Part shown: positions 21,307-32,980 of the stretch, piece after piece
Position numbering within the stretch: the first letter of the stretch is position 1
Layout: each line of letters starts with the position of its first letter
Assembly: GCA_010094025.1 (NCBI GenBank)
Contig: ML991809.1
Location: 186,001 to 250,000 of the forward strand
DNA length: 64,000 nt
Reading direction: 5' to 3'
DNA from: Viridothelium virens
Taxonomy: Eukaryota; Ascomycota; Dothideomycetes; Trypetheliales; Trypetheliaceae
Notes under the pieces: generated by a model
Database searches by the model: none
What the model saw: only the letters and a program-made list of their open reading frames with translations
What the model was told of the DNA's origin: nothing
Program-made: the position numbers and the translations under genes

Positions 21307-22535
21307 ATGTCGGGAGAGAAACAGCATGCAGCTTGTGACGAGTGCAGTAAGCTGAGCCCTACCAGTCCTGTCTCTTGACATCATCTCGTCAATAGCTGAT
21401 TCACGAGTCTCAGGAACGCGCAAGATCAAATGCTCTGGAGGCCTACCAGCTTGTGAAAGATGTACCCGTCAACGCATCGATTGCGTCTATTCGCCCCAGA
21501 GGCCGATGGGCAGGCCGAGAAAAAGACAGCGTCAAGACGAAGATAACGTAAAGGCCGGGCCAAATGCGCAATATCCGACACCGGAATTGGACCATCAAGA
21601 CGTATTCTTCGATCTAGCGAGTCAAGGACAATATCTCACATCCAATGATGATCTGGGCAGGCATTCTTTGGACAATCTAGCAGCAGAAAACCTTGGTGCA
21701 AGTACTGCGTTTCTGAATACCTTTAACCCACCCATCGATCCGTCATTAGATTTTAGGTATGCATCCACGGCCGGTTTCGAGGTCGTTTCATCCCAATCTT
21801 AACCAACTTTCCTACAGTGCTTTGCCTTTCGACGCCGATCTCTTAGATACTTCAGCAATTCAACTCCCAACTTCAGTAGCCATTCCAGACATAGGAAGCC
21901 AATGTACATGCCTAACGAACATCTATCTCATCCTGTCCGAATTACGTACCTACAGTGGATGTAGCTTCCCTCTCCCCTTACCAACGCTTCGCAAATCAAT
22001 GGTCACTGCCGAGGAGGTGCTGACTTGTGAAGAATGTCCGAAAGACTTCTCCACCGCCTCCCAAAACCTACATATGACATGCGCTCTGCTCGGCACCATC
22101 GGTAATGGTTTCCGTCAATTGCTGAAGGGAATTGATCAAGAGGCTGCATTCGCCGAAGCAAGAGGAGAGAAGAAGGCGCTCCGCGTTGGCGATATGAATG
22201 TAGCTAATTCGCATCTCCACACCGGTACTCTCGACTGTCCCATGGGATTCAATGTCGAGATTGCTGCGTCAGAGTGGCGAGAACTAGCGAGGAAAGCGGT
22301 CATTGCAAGTTTCAACGGCATGAATGGAGCAACAGGTCTGATGGATATTGTCCAAAAGCTGGAGGAACGTCAGCGCGCACGGCATTTTTCGTCGGATGTG
22401 GAGCATTACCAACCGTCGGGAAGTCATCATACTGCAGGGAATAGTGAGTGCGAAGATCCGATTTGTGTAAAGATGGTCACCCAGACGCGCCAGGTGATCG
22501 AGGTCCTTGCCGCGGACATTCGTTCCGGTACTTGA
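21307..22535 (+). CDS. Zn2Cys6 transcription factor
   Basis: Exons 21307-21346, 21414-21756 and 21818-22535 give 366 residues. Splicing of the 40-nt first exon completes a full binuclear zinc cluster, CDECRTRKIKC then SGGLPACERCTRQRIDC (C-x2-C-x6-C-x6-C-x2-C-x6-C), followed by the basic linker GRPRKRQRQDE. The rest has an AflR-like C-terminal half with paired cysteines (CTCLTNIYLILSELRTYSGC, LTCEECPK) and TCALLGTIGNGFRQLL. This suggests a regulator of an accessory pathway, although no biosynthetic cluster lies beside it. It is convergent with RAD10, the stop codons only 23 bp apart, so the two transcripts almost certainly overlap. Confidence 0.85.
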
Positions 22536-22558
22536 ATACTTAGCTCCCGGCATATGGT

Positions 22559-23722
22559 TTATTGATTACGGAGCTTAGCCAGGGCTGCTAGTACGCCTTC
22601 GCTTGGCTGCTCGTCCGTCGGGTTCCGTGAGCTAGGCCTTTTCTTCGCTGAAGATTGTGTCTGCTCATGTCTTACGGAGTCCTGAGCTGCGGCATCCATC
22701 ATCGCCTCCTCCTCATCTTCATCTGGATCCTGATAGGACATATCTTCCGCCAGTCGACCTGATGGTCTACGCTCAGCATCTGGGGTGCCATCACCCGCGG
22801 CATCTGGCCCTACTAGGCTTTGGCCCACAGGTACTGGAGATCCAATTCCGAGCCGAATGGCAACTCCAGGATCGACTTCGCCTTCAGCTCTAGAGACATC
22901 ACGGGACATGACCGATGTTATATCAGGATTGGTCAGTTCGCGAGCTACTCCACGCTTGGCTGCTTTCTTAACTCTAAAGGGCTCACGAACCGAAGTGCAC
23001 CATCTCTGCACCTTCTTCTCGCCCCAGCCAGCCACTAGGGCAACCTCTTCAGGTCGAGCATTGACGGCAGTACGGATGCTACCGAAGCTGGAAACAAGGG
23101 AGACGGCGTCCGTTTTGTTTATGCTTCGTGGAGTGGTGATGAATTCGGTTATCCTATCAGCATAACCAGTGGCTTGGTGGGCCTTGATGCTCGTCGGTGC
23201 AGCGTGTTCGTACTGTTTGTAGAGTTCTAGATAGCGTCCAGCTTCCTGTGCACTCCAGCATAACATAATCGTCACATTATTAATCAGAGACGTCTTGGAA
23301 AGCTCCTTAATAGACTCTTCGTGATTTTGAATATCCACCATTGTGAGTAGGATGCGAAGATTATAGCGGCCCTGAAGCTGTCTAATGCGACCATAGATGT
23401 ATTCTGGGTGCAATCGATGGTATTTCAGAGAGAGAAACAATGCACAAGTGGTATTTCCCATGACGTAGTCAGCAGGAATATCCGAATATTCCCAGGGCAT
23501 TGCCTTGATGTTGTTCAAGATGGGGTTTCCCTTTTGTCGTGGAGACACCAATACGGAGCTCGGTCCGGAGCGAGAAGGTAATGCTTGAGGCTTTGGCTGT
23601 TGTACCTTGCCAGTGGCCGGCGCTCCATTCTGTCTAGATGAAGATGCGGCAGGGGTGGTACTTTTGCGCTCGGCGGCATCTGCAGCTGCAGAAAAAGCAG
23701 CATCATCAAAGTCGTCTTCCAT
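22559..23722 (-). CDS. RAD10: DNA excision repair protein Rad10/ERCC1
   Basis: Single exon, 387 residues. The central nuclease-like domain is conserved: VSPRQKGNPILNNIKAMPWEY, DYVMGNTTCALFLSLKYH, HPEYIYGRIRQLQ and LLTMVDIQNHE, the ERCC1 fold that lacks catalytic residues and binds XPA/Rad14 and DNA. A helix-hairpin-helix dimerisation domain follows (INKTDAVSLVSSFGSI, EEVALVAGWGEKKVQRW). With Rad1/XPF it cuts 5' of lesions in nucleotide excision repair and in single-strand annealing. The C-terminal 120 residues are an acidic, Pro/Ser-rich tail, longer than in yeast. Confidence 0.93.
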   Translation of the reverse strand: MEDDFDDAAFSAAADAAERKSTTPAASSSRQNGAPATGKVQQPKPQALPSRSGPSSVLVSPRQKGNPILNNIKAMPWEYSDIPADYVMGNTTCALFLSLKYHRLHPEYIYGRIRQLQGRYNLRILLTMVDIQNHEESIKELSKTSLINNVTIMLCWSAQEAGRYLELYKQYEHAAPTSIKAHQATGYADRITEFITTPRSINKTDAVSLVSSFGSIRTAVNARPEEVALVAGWGEKKVQRWCTSVREPFRVKKAAKRGVARELTNPDITSVMSRDVSRAEGEVDPGVAIRLGIGSPVPVGQSLVGPDAAGDGTPDAERRPSGRLAEDMSYQDPDEDEEEAMMDAAAQDSVRHEQTQSSAKKRPSSRNPTDEQPSEGVLAALAKLRNQ

Positions 23723-24162
23723 TGTGCATTTGTGTTAGTTTGAGTTCGGGCCTAAGCGAGCGACCCTGTCCCGTCTGCGGTACTACTGTCGATGTTCACA
23801 AACACGATGTTGTGGCGCGCGAGATGCTTCTGAAAGTGGAATGGCGCGTACCTCGGTTTAGCCGCTTAGTCATACGGAACAATAGGAATGAGCCGATGAG
23901 ATCGCCAGCACCAACCTCACTCCGTACACCGTCCACTTCTACGAACCATCCCAGGAACCACTGTCTACGGTTACTATCGCCTATCTCAAGCCCTCGTTCA
24001 CTCTTACAAGCGTCCGCAACAACATATGACCACAGCGCATTGTTGAGAGAGCCTCACGTTGGGGGCCAGCTGCGCCCCCACCTCTCCATTGCTCTCACTT
24101 CCACCTCCACCACGAGCAGAAAGCCCAGAACCGTTGCAACTCCCATCGCGCTCTAGCCTCTC

Positions 24163-25739
24163 ATGTCCGCACCTTCTCCGAAACGACAACGATTGCCAGG
24201 CTCGTTTTCACCGGCTTCACCGCCGTATCACCTTGCGGCCAAGGGAGCCATCGGTTCTACGAAGTCCACTATAGTTCAACCTCACACACCCATTTCACCC
24301 TCAGATATGTCTTCCTCCGGCCGTGGAAACAGCAACTCTACCTCTCCGACACAACCCTCCAACCTTTCTCCGCCGCTGTCCGGATCTGGAAGCGCACACC
24401 CATCCACACAAACTTCTGCAAACACTGCCCTTCCTACACCCGCAAGCAGTGTAAAAGGAGGTTCTACGACTATGAATGACGAAGATTTTCCGACAGATAG
24501 CATATCACATTTATCAACAGCACGGCCAGTCACGCAGGACACAGCGACCGACGACTCCGCCTCACATACTCGCACCGACCACGACTGGCAAAACGAGAAT
24601 GACACTCAGATGGAGGATGTGGATCAATTACCAAGGCGTGTAGATGCAAACTCTGCACCATTTTACTACATTCTTGAAGAATGTAAGGTCCCTTTGACGA
24701 CGGTCAATTGAGCGCTACGCTCACTTGCCCTCTCCCTTGCTTTCAATATGTTATGATTACTTTATTGACATTATCTGATCGGATAGCACACCCACCATCC
24801 GCACCACATCCATCGCAAGACCTCATCTCTATGTACAGCCTAGACCCAATAGCAGCCAGCGTAGCTCGGCGCGATCCGATAACTGGTGATAAAATCAACA
24901 AGATCCGCAAGTCCTACGAAGGCAAGATTAAGACTCTTGGCATTAGCGGCAGGAACAAATCCACCACAAAACCCGGCGAGCTATCAAGCCTCTTCCACAT
25001 CCCCGAGGATGCTTGGCAAGCAACCGAAGTCTCCACCCGCAACGTCAAAAAGGGCATGACTGCCTCTCTCGACGCCAAGCTTGACCGGGCCCTCAAAATG
25101 GCTCCAGGCAAGCTTCCCCCAGAGGAAGCCGACAAATGGAAGAGCCTGCTCGCCGTCGACGAACCCGCCAAATCCAAATCCGGCGCTGCTGCCACTACCG
25201 ACACGACGAACCGAAAGCTCGGCACCCTCCCTCCTCCTTCCTCGAACGCTAAGACAGCGGCATCGAATTCCACGACAGCAACAGCAGGATCAGCGGCGGC
25301 GCACCCTGAGCCCTCGCGGCCTCAGCGCGCGAACAAGAAGCGGCGCTACGATGACTCGAGCTTTGAGGGGTATGCCGAGGGCCTCAACGAGGAGGACGCC
25401 GGATACTCGAGTCCAGAGGAGAAGTTGGCGACGGTGGCGGCTAAGAAGAAGCGACGGAAGGTACGCGTGAGCACCGATGAGGGGGCAGCACCCGTGACGG
25501 CAAAGACGGCGATGACGACTACTGTCGCTGGTGGAAACACAGCGATGGGAGGCCGTGGGAGCGAGACCAGGCAGCAGCAAGAACGGCAGCAAGAGGGGCA
25601 GATGCAGAAGAAGAGGAAGAGGGAGGAGGAGCGAGACCGAGAACAGGAGCAGAGGCAGGGGAAGAGTCTGAAGCAGGATCATCCGAATAAGAAGATGAAG
25701 AAGGACTTTCGGTTCAAGTTGCGTCCTACTGAGCCTTGA
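24163..25739 (+). CDS. MED19: Mediator complex subunit 19 (Rox3-like)
   Basis: Exons 24163-24682 and 24787-25739, joined at phase 1 with donor GTAAGG, give 490 residues. The N-terminus is Ser/Pro-rich and disordered. The conserved fungal Med19 core begins at FYYILEE, continues across the intron with PHPSQDLISMYSLDPIA and includes DPITGDKINKIRKSYEGKIK, then LGISGRNK. It ends in a long Lys/Arg/Gln-rich tail with several nuclear-localisation-like clusters. Med19 sits in the Mediator head/middle junction and links activators to RNA polymerase II. Family assignment rests on the DLIS..Y and RKSYEGKIK motifs. The tail is longer than usual for the family. Confidence 0.88.
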
Positions 25740-26440
25740 GTTTTTATCTTTGTTTCCTTTTTGGGAGGATAGTCTGTCTGCAGAGAATGTTGGTTGCTGG
25801 TTAGATGGAGAGGAGTGAGAGGAGAGTGTGATCTTGCTTGCGTGTGCGGTCTGGCTTGCGTGTGAGGCCTTTTGCTGTCTTTTTGCTGGTAATGGGTGTC
25901 TGCCCCCAAAGGTTCTTTCTACTTTTTTCCCCATCACAAGCCCCACTTTGATACCCCACTCGCCGTTTTGATAGGTCTACGTAGGGTGTAATACCTTGTG
26001 CTTACGACGTTCACTCTATAGGATTATGGCAGTGTTGCCTCGCCCGGTTACGGAATGGGCATGGTGGGCGTGAGCTCGCGTTCTTGAACGCCCCACTGTG
26101 TTACTCACCCCGCCCCCCCCCTCGGACGATCATAGATTGATGGAGGTCCTCACGATGATTTTCGACGGAGTTCACGAGTAAGGTGTGATGGGTGGTGGCG
26201 CGGTAGATATTTGTATTCTATTATACCAAACGATGTCGGACGCGGCGTTTGCTTTTTTGCTCTTTAACGGAACGAGACTCCCCCCGATGATTTTGTTCGG
26301 GCATGAGACAATGGGGGCCTTTTTGCAAAGAATATGAAAAGGCTAAAAGTCTTTGTAAGACGTTTCCTGTAAATATGAAGCGGCTATTCATACATTTACT
26401 CTCGGAGCTAACTCCCTCGATCTATGTAAAGAACATTTGC
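25740..26440. other. Tail-to-tail intergenic region
   Basis: 0.7 kb between two convergent genes, with a run of nine C at about 26109-26120 and otherwise no feature I can support. Confidence 0.4.
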
Positions 26441-29400
26441 TTAGCCGCTGAGCTCGGCCCGTGGCATGTAAAACGTATCATCGATTCCCACTCTGTGGCC
26501 CGCCATGTTGGCCGTCATCTGCTCCTGCATGCGTTCTTGCATGCGTTCCAATGTCATCTCCCTCCTTCTCTCCTGCTCTCTTGCATCCGTCACACTCCTA
26601 ATAATATTCAGAACCTCCTGCCTCTTCTGATTCGGCACCGAGTCATGGAACCCAAAGCCCAGCGACGCCATTACTCCCACCCCAGCCTCCACAGATCCCG
26701 GATCGAGCCCCAGTATCGCAAGCGAAGCTCCCTGCGCCAGGAGATACTGCACTGTCGTCGCGTGTCCATGGTACGCGGCATAGCGCAGCGGCTGGCAATT
26801 GTGCTCGTCAGGCGTGTGGACGCTCCCGCCTCGATTCACCAGTTCCTGGACGACGCCGAGGTGCCCGCCCTTGGCGGCCTTGCAGGTCGGCGAGTCGTTG
26901 AAGCGTGGCTTGTTGTGCTTGCTCGGCATCTTTAGACTCAGCGCCGCGCCGCGGTCGAGCAGGAATCTCACGACGTCGAGGTGGCCGTGGATCGCAGCGA
27001 GGCCGAGGGGTCGGTCGCCTGCGGGGTCGCGGGCTTCGAGGTCGGCGCCGCATTGGAGGAGGATGGAGAGTACGGGGATGGAGGCGGAGAGGGTGGCGAA
27101 GTGGATGGGGCGTTTGGGGTTGGAAGAGCGGTAGCCGCCTTCGATGTTGGCGCCGGAACCGATGAGTAGTTGCACGAGGGCTGGGTCCGCGTTTTCGCAG
27201 GCGTAGTGTAAGGGGCGTAAGAGGGAGGTGCATTCGGCTTCGATGGCGGCGCCGCGGCGGAGCAACAGCTCTGTAGCAGCGAACGACTTTGAAAGGATGG
27301 CAAGATGAAGCGGGGTTCTTCCGTCGCCGTTCTTCACGTCGACGTTTATGCGCTTTTGTTGAAGGAGGAGATCCGCAATCTCGTCATGTCCATTAGACGC
27401 TGCCCAGTGCAGAGGCGTCATCTCTCCATCAGCTTCGTGCTTGCAATTGGCTTTCCTCGCTAGGAGAAGTGAGACGACTTGTTTTGAGCCCGATGCACAG
27501 GCAATGCAGAGCGGTGTCATGCCACCCATTCCCTGTGCTTCAATGTTGGCTCGACTACCGAGGAGCGCTTCCGCAACGTGATCGTGGTCATTTTGGGCAG
27601 CATAGTGGAGAGGCGTCATGAGTTCGCCATCCTTTGCCTCGCAGTCGGCGCTATGTGCGGTCAGAAGCTTCACAATCACATCGTCGCCGATCTTAGCTGC
27701 GGCGTGGAGAGCGGTAGAATAGTTGTGATCTCTTGAAGTCACCTTGGCACGGTTTTGGAGCAGGATTTCGACCACATCGTGATGGCCGTTGTCTGCAGCA
27801 ATCCTCAAAGCCGTTTTGCCTTTTGGGCCAATTGCATCAACGGAGGCATGATCATCCAAAAGTAGTTGGACGATGCTGTAATGATCACGCGACGCAGCCA
27901 GATGAAGGGGTGTCATATCAGAAGAATCCAAAACATTCACATCAGCTCCACGCTGCAGCAACAATGATACGACTTCCTCATTGCCGCAATGTGCGGCGAC
28001 TGCAAGAGCCGTCCGTCCCGAGCTTTCGTGACGCTCTTCGATGTTCACACGTTGCTCCAATAGCCTTAGAATTTCCATGCGGGAACCAGACTGAGCTGCG
28101 CGAACAATTGCTGGTGCTCTGAGACCTTCTGGGGACCCAAAGTCTATGCTGGTATGCACATTGAATTCATTCTTGCGCTTGACTCGCCTGGGTCCTGGTG
28201 TGGGGCTCAAGGTATCAGTCGAGGGCGAGGGAGGTGTTGCAGTTTTTAGTGCGGTAACATTGGGACGACTTGCTTTCCGTCTCAAAGTTCCCCATATCGA
28301 CTTCTTTGGATCGGGAGAGGTCTTTTGACGGGATAGGTTGAATGAAAATTGACGAGGTATTGCAGAATCGGACGCAGAAGTTGCATGTCGTGCTGGCGGA
28401 CGATGGTAATAATTAGACATACTATCCCCCAACTCAGGCGAGGTTGATCTTGGGAAAGGGCGTGCCCTTTGCCAAGACTCATTTCTGAATCGTTCCATTG
28501 GTGTCAGCTGATCGGCTTCTTCCTCTGCATTCTCAGCAAGCTTCTTTGGTATGTCATGATTGTGTCTCCTGGCTGGATGGGAGCTACTGTCCGATACAGA
28601 TCGCGGAAGTGGTACGCCAGCTTCACGGGCTTTTGTATTAGCCATGGTCTGACGATAAGCTTCAGGATTGACCATATCGGCATCCATATCGTAATACCCG
28701 CTATCTTGCGTCACTTCAGTTGGTGCAGGAGTCTCCACACGTGGAGGTGGCTTTCGAAAAGGGTTCGTCGAGTCCGAAGCAGACCGATTGGGCTGTTTAA
28801 TACCTGCCTTTGATTCATTATGTGCAAGCGCATTACGATAGGGTCCTGTGTTCACAATTTCTTTATCGATATCCAGCTCGAGACTACCGATTGTAGATTC
28901 CGGATGGCTGATGACAGTAGGGGATCCTTCTTGCGCCTTCGTTACGCTAGCTCGCAGCGTTGAAGTGTCATCGACGATCTTTTGTATTACGCGACGGCTT
29001 TTCGGCTTCTTAAGCATTTCTGTTTGCTGTGTTTCTGTACGACTAGTCTGTGCGTTAACATCTGGGGGCCAACTCTCCAAAGCCTTGCCACCATGACTTA
29101 CCAGTGCGCTGCCTGCAGTAAAAATTGCAAAGCTGCCACCTGTGACTGTAAACGATGTTGATGGTCCCTCATATTCGTTTCATTCCAAACAATTTTGGCG
29201 CTCCTCAGAAAAGGATTGTTCGTCACTAAAAGCGCCACTTCTTGTGCCATGATGTCCACGAATAGCCTACAGCCTTCCAGAGATATCTTGAATCCTTCGA
29301 TTAGCTCTCGCTGTGTCGGCGAAGAGGGGACACGGTTGCGAGCCCATTCTTGAATTTGGTTCAATGCACAATTCACAGTAGTCAACTCGTAGACAAGAGA

Positions 29401-29526
29401 CTGAATGGTAAGGTCTGCATCGACGAATTTCCCGCGAGCATCGGAGAGATTTTTAATTGTCTTCGTGATTGCGGCGATAATACCTCCCACAGCACTCACG
29501 CCCCCAATCAGTGATAGAGGATCCAT
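26441..29526 (-). CDS. NLR-like N-terminal domain plus ankyrin-repeat protein
   Basis: Exons 29526-29102 and 29042-26441 (59-nt intron, GTTAAC branch, phase 2) give 1008 residues. The first exon encodes the helical N-terminal domain found at the front of fungal STAND/NLR proteins (MDPLSLIGGVSAVGGIIAA, then TIQSLVYELTTVNCALNQIQ and a terminal coiled helix ending LQFLLQAAH). About 300 disordered residues follow, then about 14 ankyrin repeats (about 450-930) with clear TPLHxAA and VVxLLLxxGADV signatures. Typical fungal NLRs place a NACHT or NB-ARC NTPase between these parts; here no P-loop is present. It may be a signalling adaptor or decoy in non-self recognition, or a scaffold. No function can be assigned. 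Confidence 0.85.
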
Positions 29527-30468
29527 CTTCGATCGAAAAGGTAACCGGAAAGACTCGAGACGAAGCAACGAAGACTAATTGGAGTAGAGAAGATGAAAGA
29601 AAGTACAGCGAGCGATGTTCAAGACGACATGGTCATTGGATAGCAGACGATCTGTGAAAGAACAAATGCGAACGAAAATTTTCGACAACAGCCGCCGCTT
29701 GGTGAAAGAGCACGGTCGAAAGCTCGTGCTGCCGCATGGTTGGAGTAGACGGAGTGCTTAGATATGCAGCAGGCAGCGAGGCTGAGCATTTCGGACCTGC
29801 ATCTCAGCGCCCCTCAGCTCAGATGCTGATATTCTGCTACAGGGTTCTCCGCTGAAGTCGTCGATCATTTCCCTAATGGATTTCAATGTCGCTTGCTTGC
29901 TTGCTTGTTGGCGTGACCCAAGCGTGGCGCAGGGGTGGCTTAGGAAGCCATTGGCTTCTATAAGTTGCATACAACTAGTCATTAGCCATCCGTGGCGGGT
30001 TGTTTGTTTTGAGAGGTACATCAAGATAGGGAATGTCACTTCTGTCGAGTTTACTGTCCGCAATGGACAGTGGCTAAGTCGAGTGCAGTTGCAGTGGCAT
30101 GGATGAGTCTTTCCTAGGAAGGGCGATAGCGGAACCGCAAGGATCTTCAACGGGCCATAAGGCCAGAAAGATTGGGCGTCACAGTCGGTATCTTCACTTC
30201 AATAAGGTCCACATGAATTTCATATTGTTAAGATGGAGGCTTGCACGCACGTAGCATGGAAGTTATAAAATTTCCTGAGGCATACTACTCCCTGAAATCA
30301 CATCTGTCCACAAAGAGGCAATCCCATCACAGCGGCCTTGATACGGTAACTCGTAGCCAAGCATGACCTAATTTGTCCAAAATGTACTCTGTCTAACGGA
30401 TTAAACCTCCCAAAATATCCAAATACTGGCCAGATGTAGTCCTAACACAGGATAAGAAAGTTATCCAA
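29527..30468. other. Intergenic region
   Basis: 0.94 kb of leader for the ankyrin gene plus terminator region of the bHLH gene. A small tetranucleotide microsatellite (CTTG, about four copies) lies at 29891-29908. Nothing else supported. Confidence 0.4.
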
Positions 30469-32043
30469 TTAATCTCTTAACAAGTCGCGAACACTCATTC
30501 CTCTAGTCTCCTCAGCGTCCCAAGACCTACGATCAGCGTTAAGCATGAGCAGAGCAGCGGTTGCTTGTTGATCTAGATCATTGTCGCCGATATTATTACG
30601 TTTCACCCTTGTGCTAGACCGTGCTCGACTTTGTGCTGTCGCATTACCTGGAAAAGCAGCAGAGGGATGACTAGCACAGGTAGGCCGTCTATGGCTATCA
30701 CTTGAGAAACCGCGACCATCGAAATAAGCATTGATTGGAGAAGACGAAGAGGACGCGCTCCCGATCTTTTCCTGGAGGCCAGGATCGGCCTGTGGCTTAA
30801 GGGCAGGACTCGCCAGTCGAAACTCGGCGAGACTGCCGCTAGATCCAAAGGGCTTTTGATTGGCAAAGGTTTCGAGAGATGGAGATGGAAGCGCAGAGTT
30901 CAAATAGCCAGAAGACGCGTGAGTGATATAAGAAGACGAAGAATAGTGACGGGAGCCATGATGAGCTTGTTGGTTATCAGTTGGATGAATGGCGGGTGAT
31001 GCATTTGCTGAAGAAGCGTTGCTGAGGATTGGAGAAATACTAGGGAGGATCGGACGAGCAGCAGAACTTGGGGGTTTTGTGAGTCCACTGTAAGGAGACT
31101 GCTCTGCCATAGGGCGAGCCTTTGCAGCAGCTTGCGCGTTGCTCGTTTGAGCGGAAGGTGTCGATGTGCCGGAGCCAGGGCTATCAGCCATTTCCTCGTC
31201 TTCGTTATCGTCTTCATTCTCTATGGGTTCAGGGTGGTAGTTTGGAGGTAAAGAAGCGTTTTTCTGTTTACGTTCTTCGTAGGGCGATCTACTAGCAGCC
31301 TGAAGGTCCGAAACGCATTTCTCTAGATATCGCAGATATTCGATGCTGGCCTATAAGATTGTTATTTCCGAATTTGGCTGTTCGCCTTTGGAGTGCATAT
31401 CTACCTGGAGGATTGCGAGCTTGTGCATCTCTTGCCCAGCACATGCTGGTATCATATCTTTGAGCACCCCAAACTCTTCATTCATCTTTGAGCGTCGCCT
31501 TCGTTCAATCAAGCTATGCGCGGTTTTACGCGCGATCTTTCGCCCTGCAGCAGTATTTCCATTTGCCTGTTTTTTCCTTCCGCCCGCATTCTGTGTCACA
31601 GCAGTCTTATTACCAGCAGGAGTTGTACTGCTTGGCCCCTGCTGATCTTTCACCTCAACGGCTTGCTGTGCAGGCTTGCTGGGCTTTTCCTCTTGACCGC
31701 GGGGTTTCATCTGGATGATCTTACGAGATCTCGTAGGTGGAGGAGGCAAGGCGAAGTCATCGGCACTGCCGCCAGCGTGGAGGGCCGCCGAAGAACGCTT
31801 CCGTGGGACGGCATTGGGAGAAGTCGGAGACATGGGACGGTACGATGAGTCGGAGGATTGATTCGCGGAGCTTGTGGAAGAGCTCATGCTGGTTCTGCTC
31901 GAGGTATTGGAGTTCTGATTGCCTGCTGCCATCGCGGCTGGCGGCAAGGCGAACGCAGACTCGATTTGAGAAAGAGTAGCATCTTGCTTCCCAGAAATGT
32001 CAGTTGAGGAGGCCGGCGTAGGAGGTAAGCCCGGTCGAGGCAT
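30469..32043 (-). CDS. bHLH transcription factor
   Basis: Exons 32043-31405 and 31350-30469, phase 0 with a 54-nt intron, give 506 residues. The bHLH domain spans the splice at about residues 175-235: basic region KTAHSLIERRRRSKMN, helix 1 with FGVLKDMIPACAG, then helix 2 HKLAILQ joined to ASIEYLRYLEKCV. The H-E-R arrangement of the basic region fits class B factors that bind CACGTG E-boxes. N- and C-terminal regions are low-complexity Ser/Pro/Ala. It resembles S. pombe Esc1-type and other fungal developmental bHLH factors from memory, but I cannot give a firm orthologue. Part of helix 2 and the loop are intact, so it should be a functional DNA-binding protein. Confidence 0.85.
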
Positions 32044-32980
32044 TGGGAGAGCCTATACGGTCAAGCAAGATTATGGTATTTGCTTTTCGCAGAAATCTAG
32101 GGGGAGACTTGAGGAGGATAACGGAGATTCGCGAATTGGCAGACACACTAGACTGCCCCGCGATGGAGAGAGGGTCTGGGCGTGCCATTGCGGCGTGCAA
32201 AGGGTATATACGCCAGTCTGGATGGTGGTCGCGTGCGTGCAACGATCGATTGGTGGGGGAGCGTCGGCGGTTGCCCTTCCCACTCCTCCCATTGTTGTCC
32301 ACGGTTCGGGAGCGCAGACTGGGATTGGCTGGACATTGCGACTCTGCTCTCGTGCTCAATTCATATCTCCGCCTATTGCGCGAAACTGGTCCGGCCACCG
32401 CATAAAGTCTGAGGATCAGGTTGAATGCTCAACAAGTAACCTGCAGCAGAATGACGCCCTGTCCGCACGTGCCTGCAGTCTCCACTGAGAATCGGTGTTT
32501 CCCCTCAGACGAAGGCCAGGGCCCCCGTACCTATATGATAACCTGGCATTTTCAATCAGCATTGTTGACACGATAACAAGGAGATCCGCATGTTTTGATC
32601 CAGAGTCCCAGACTTCCTGCTCGGTCTTATCAGCCGAGGTGCATGCAGGATGATGATGTTGCGTCCAGTTTCGGATCGAATTTAGCCTCTGTCCTGGATT
32701 TCCATCACGATCCAGCATCACATCATCCTCGCAAATTCGCTTGAACGTCCCTACCCCCTGTTCGCTTTTGTTCAAGCGAATAAGCAAACAGAGACGAGGT
32801 CACAAGGGTTAATGATCTAAGAACGGTAGGCTTTTTGTCTTTGGATGCCATTGGATGAATAAGGTAAATTTACCAAGCCTAGAGAAGCGTATATAGGAAA
32901 CCAACCTCGTATCATGATACCTGATCTCAAAATCACTTGCTTCCATCGCGGTACCGACCCCTCGTCTTCCTCTGATTCGG
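32044..32980. other. Intergenic region upstream of the bHLH gene
   Basis: 0.94 kb. Frames on both strands up to 163 codons have no recognisable motif and no splice context. Probably promoter and leader of the bHLH gene and the 3' region of the Myb-like gene. Confidence 0.4.

Noticed and set aside
29891-29908. CTTG tetranucleotide tract
   Set aside because: About four copies of a simple microsatellite, in intergenic DNA; no sign of a larger repeat or element.
32416-32787. 123-codon minus-strand frame upstream of the bHLH gene
   Set aside because: No motif, no splice context, composition unlike the neighbouring genes; probably promoter sequence.
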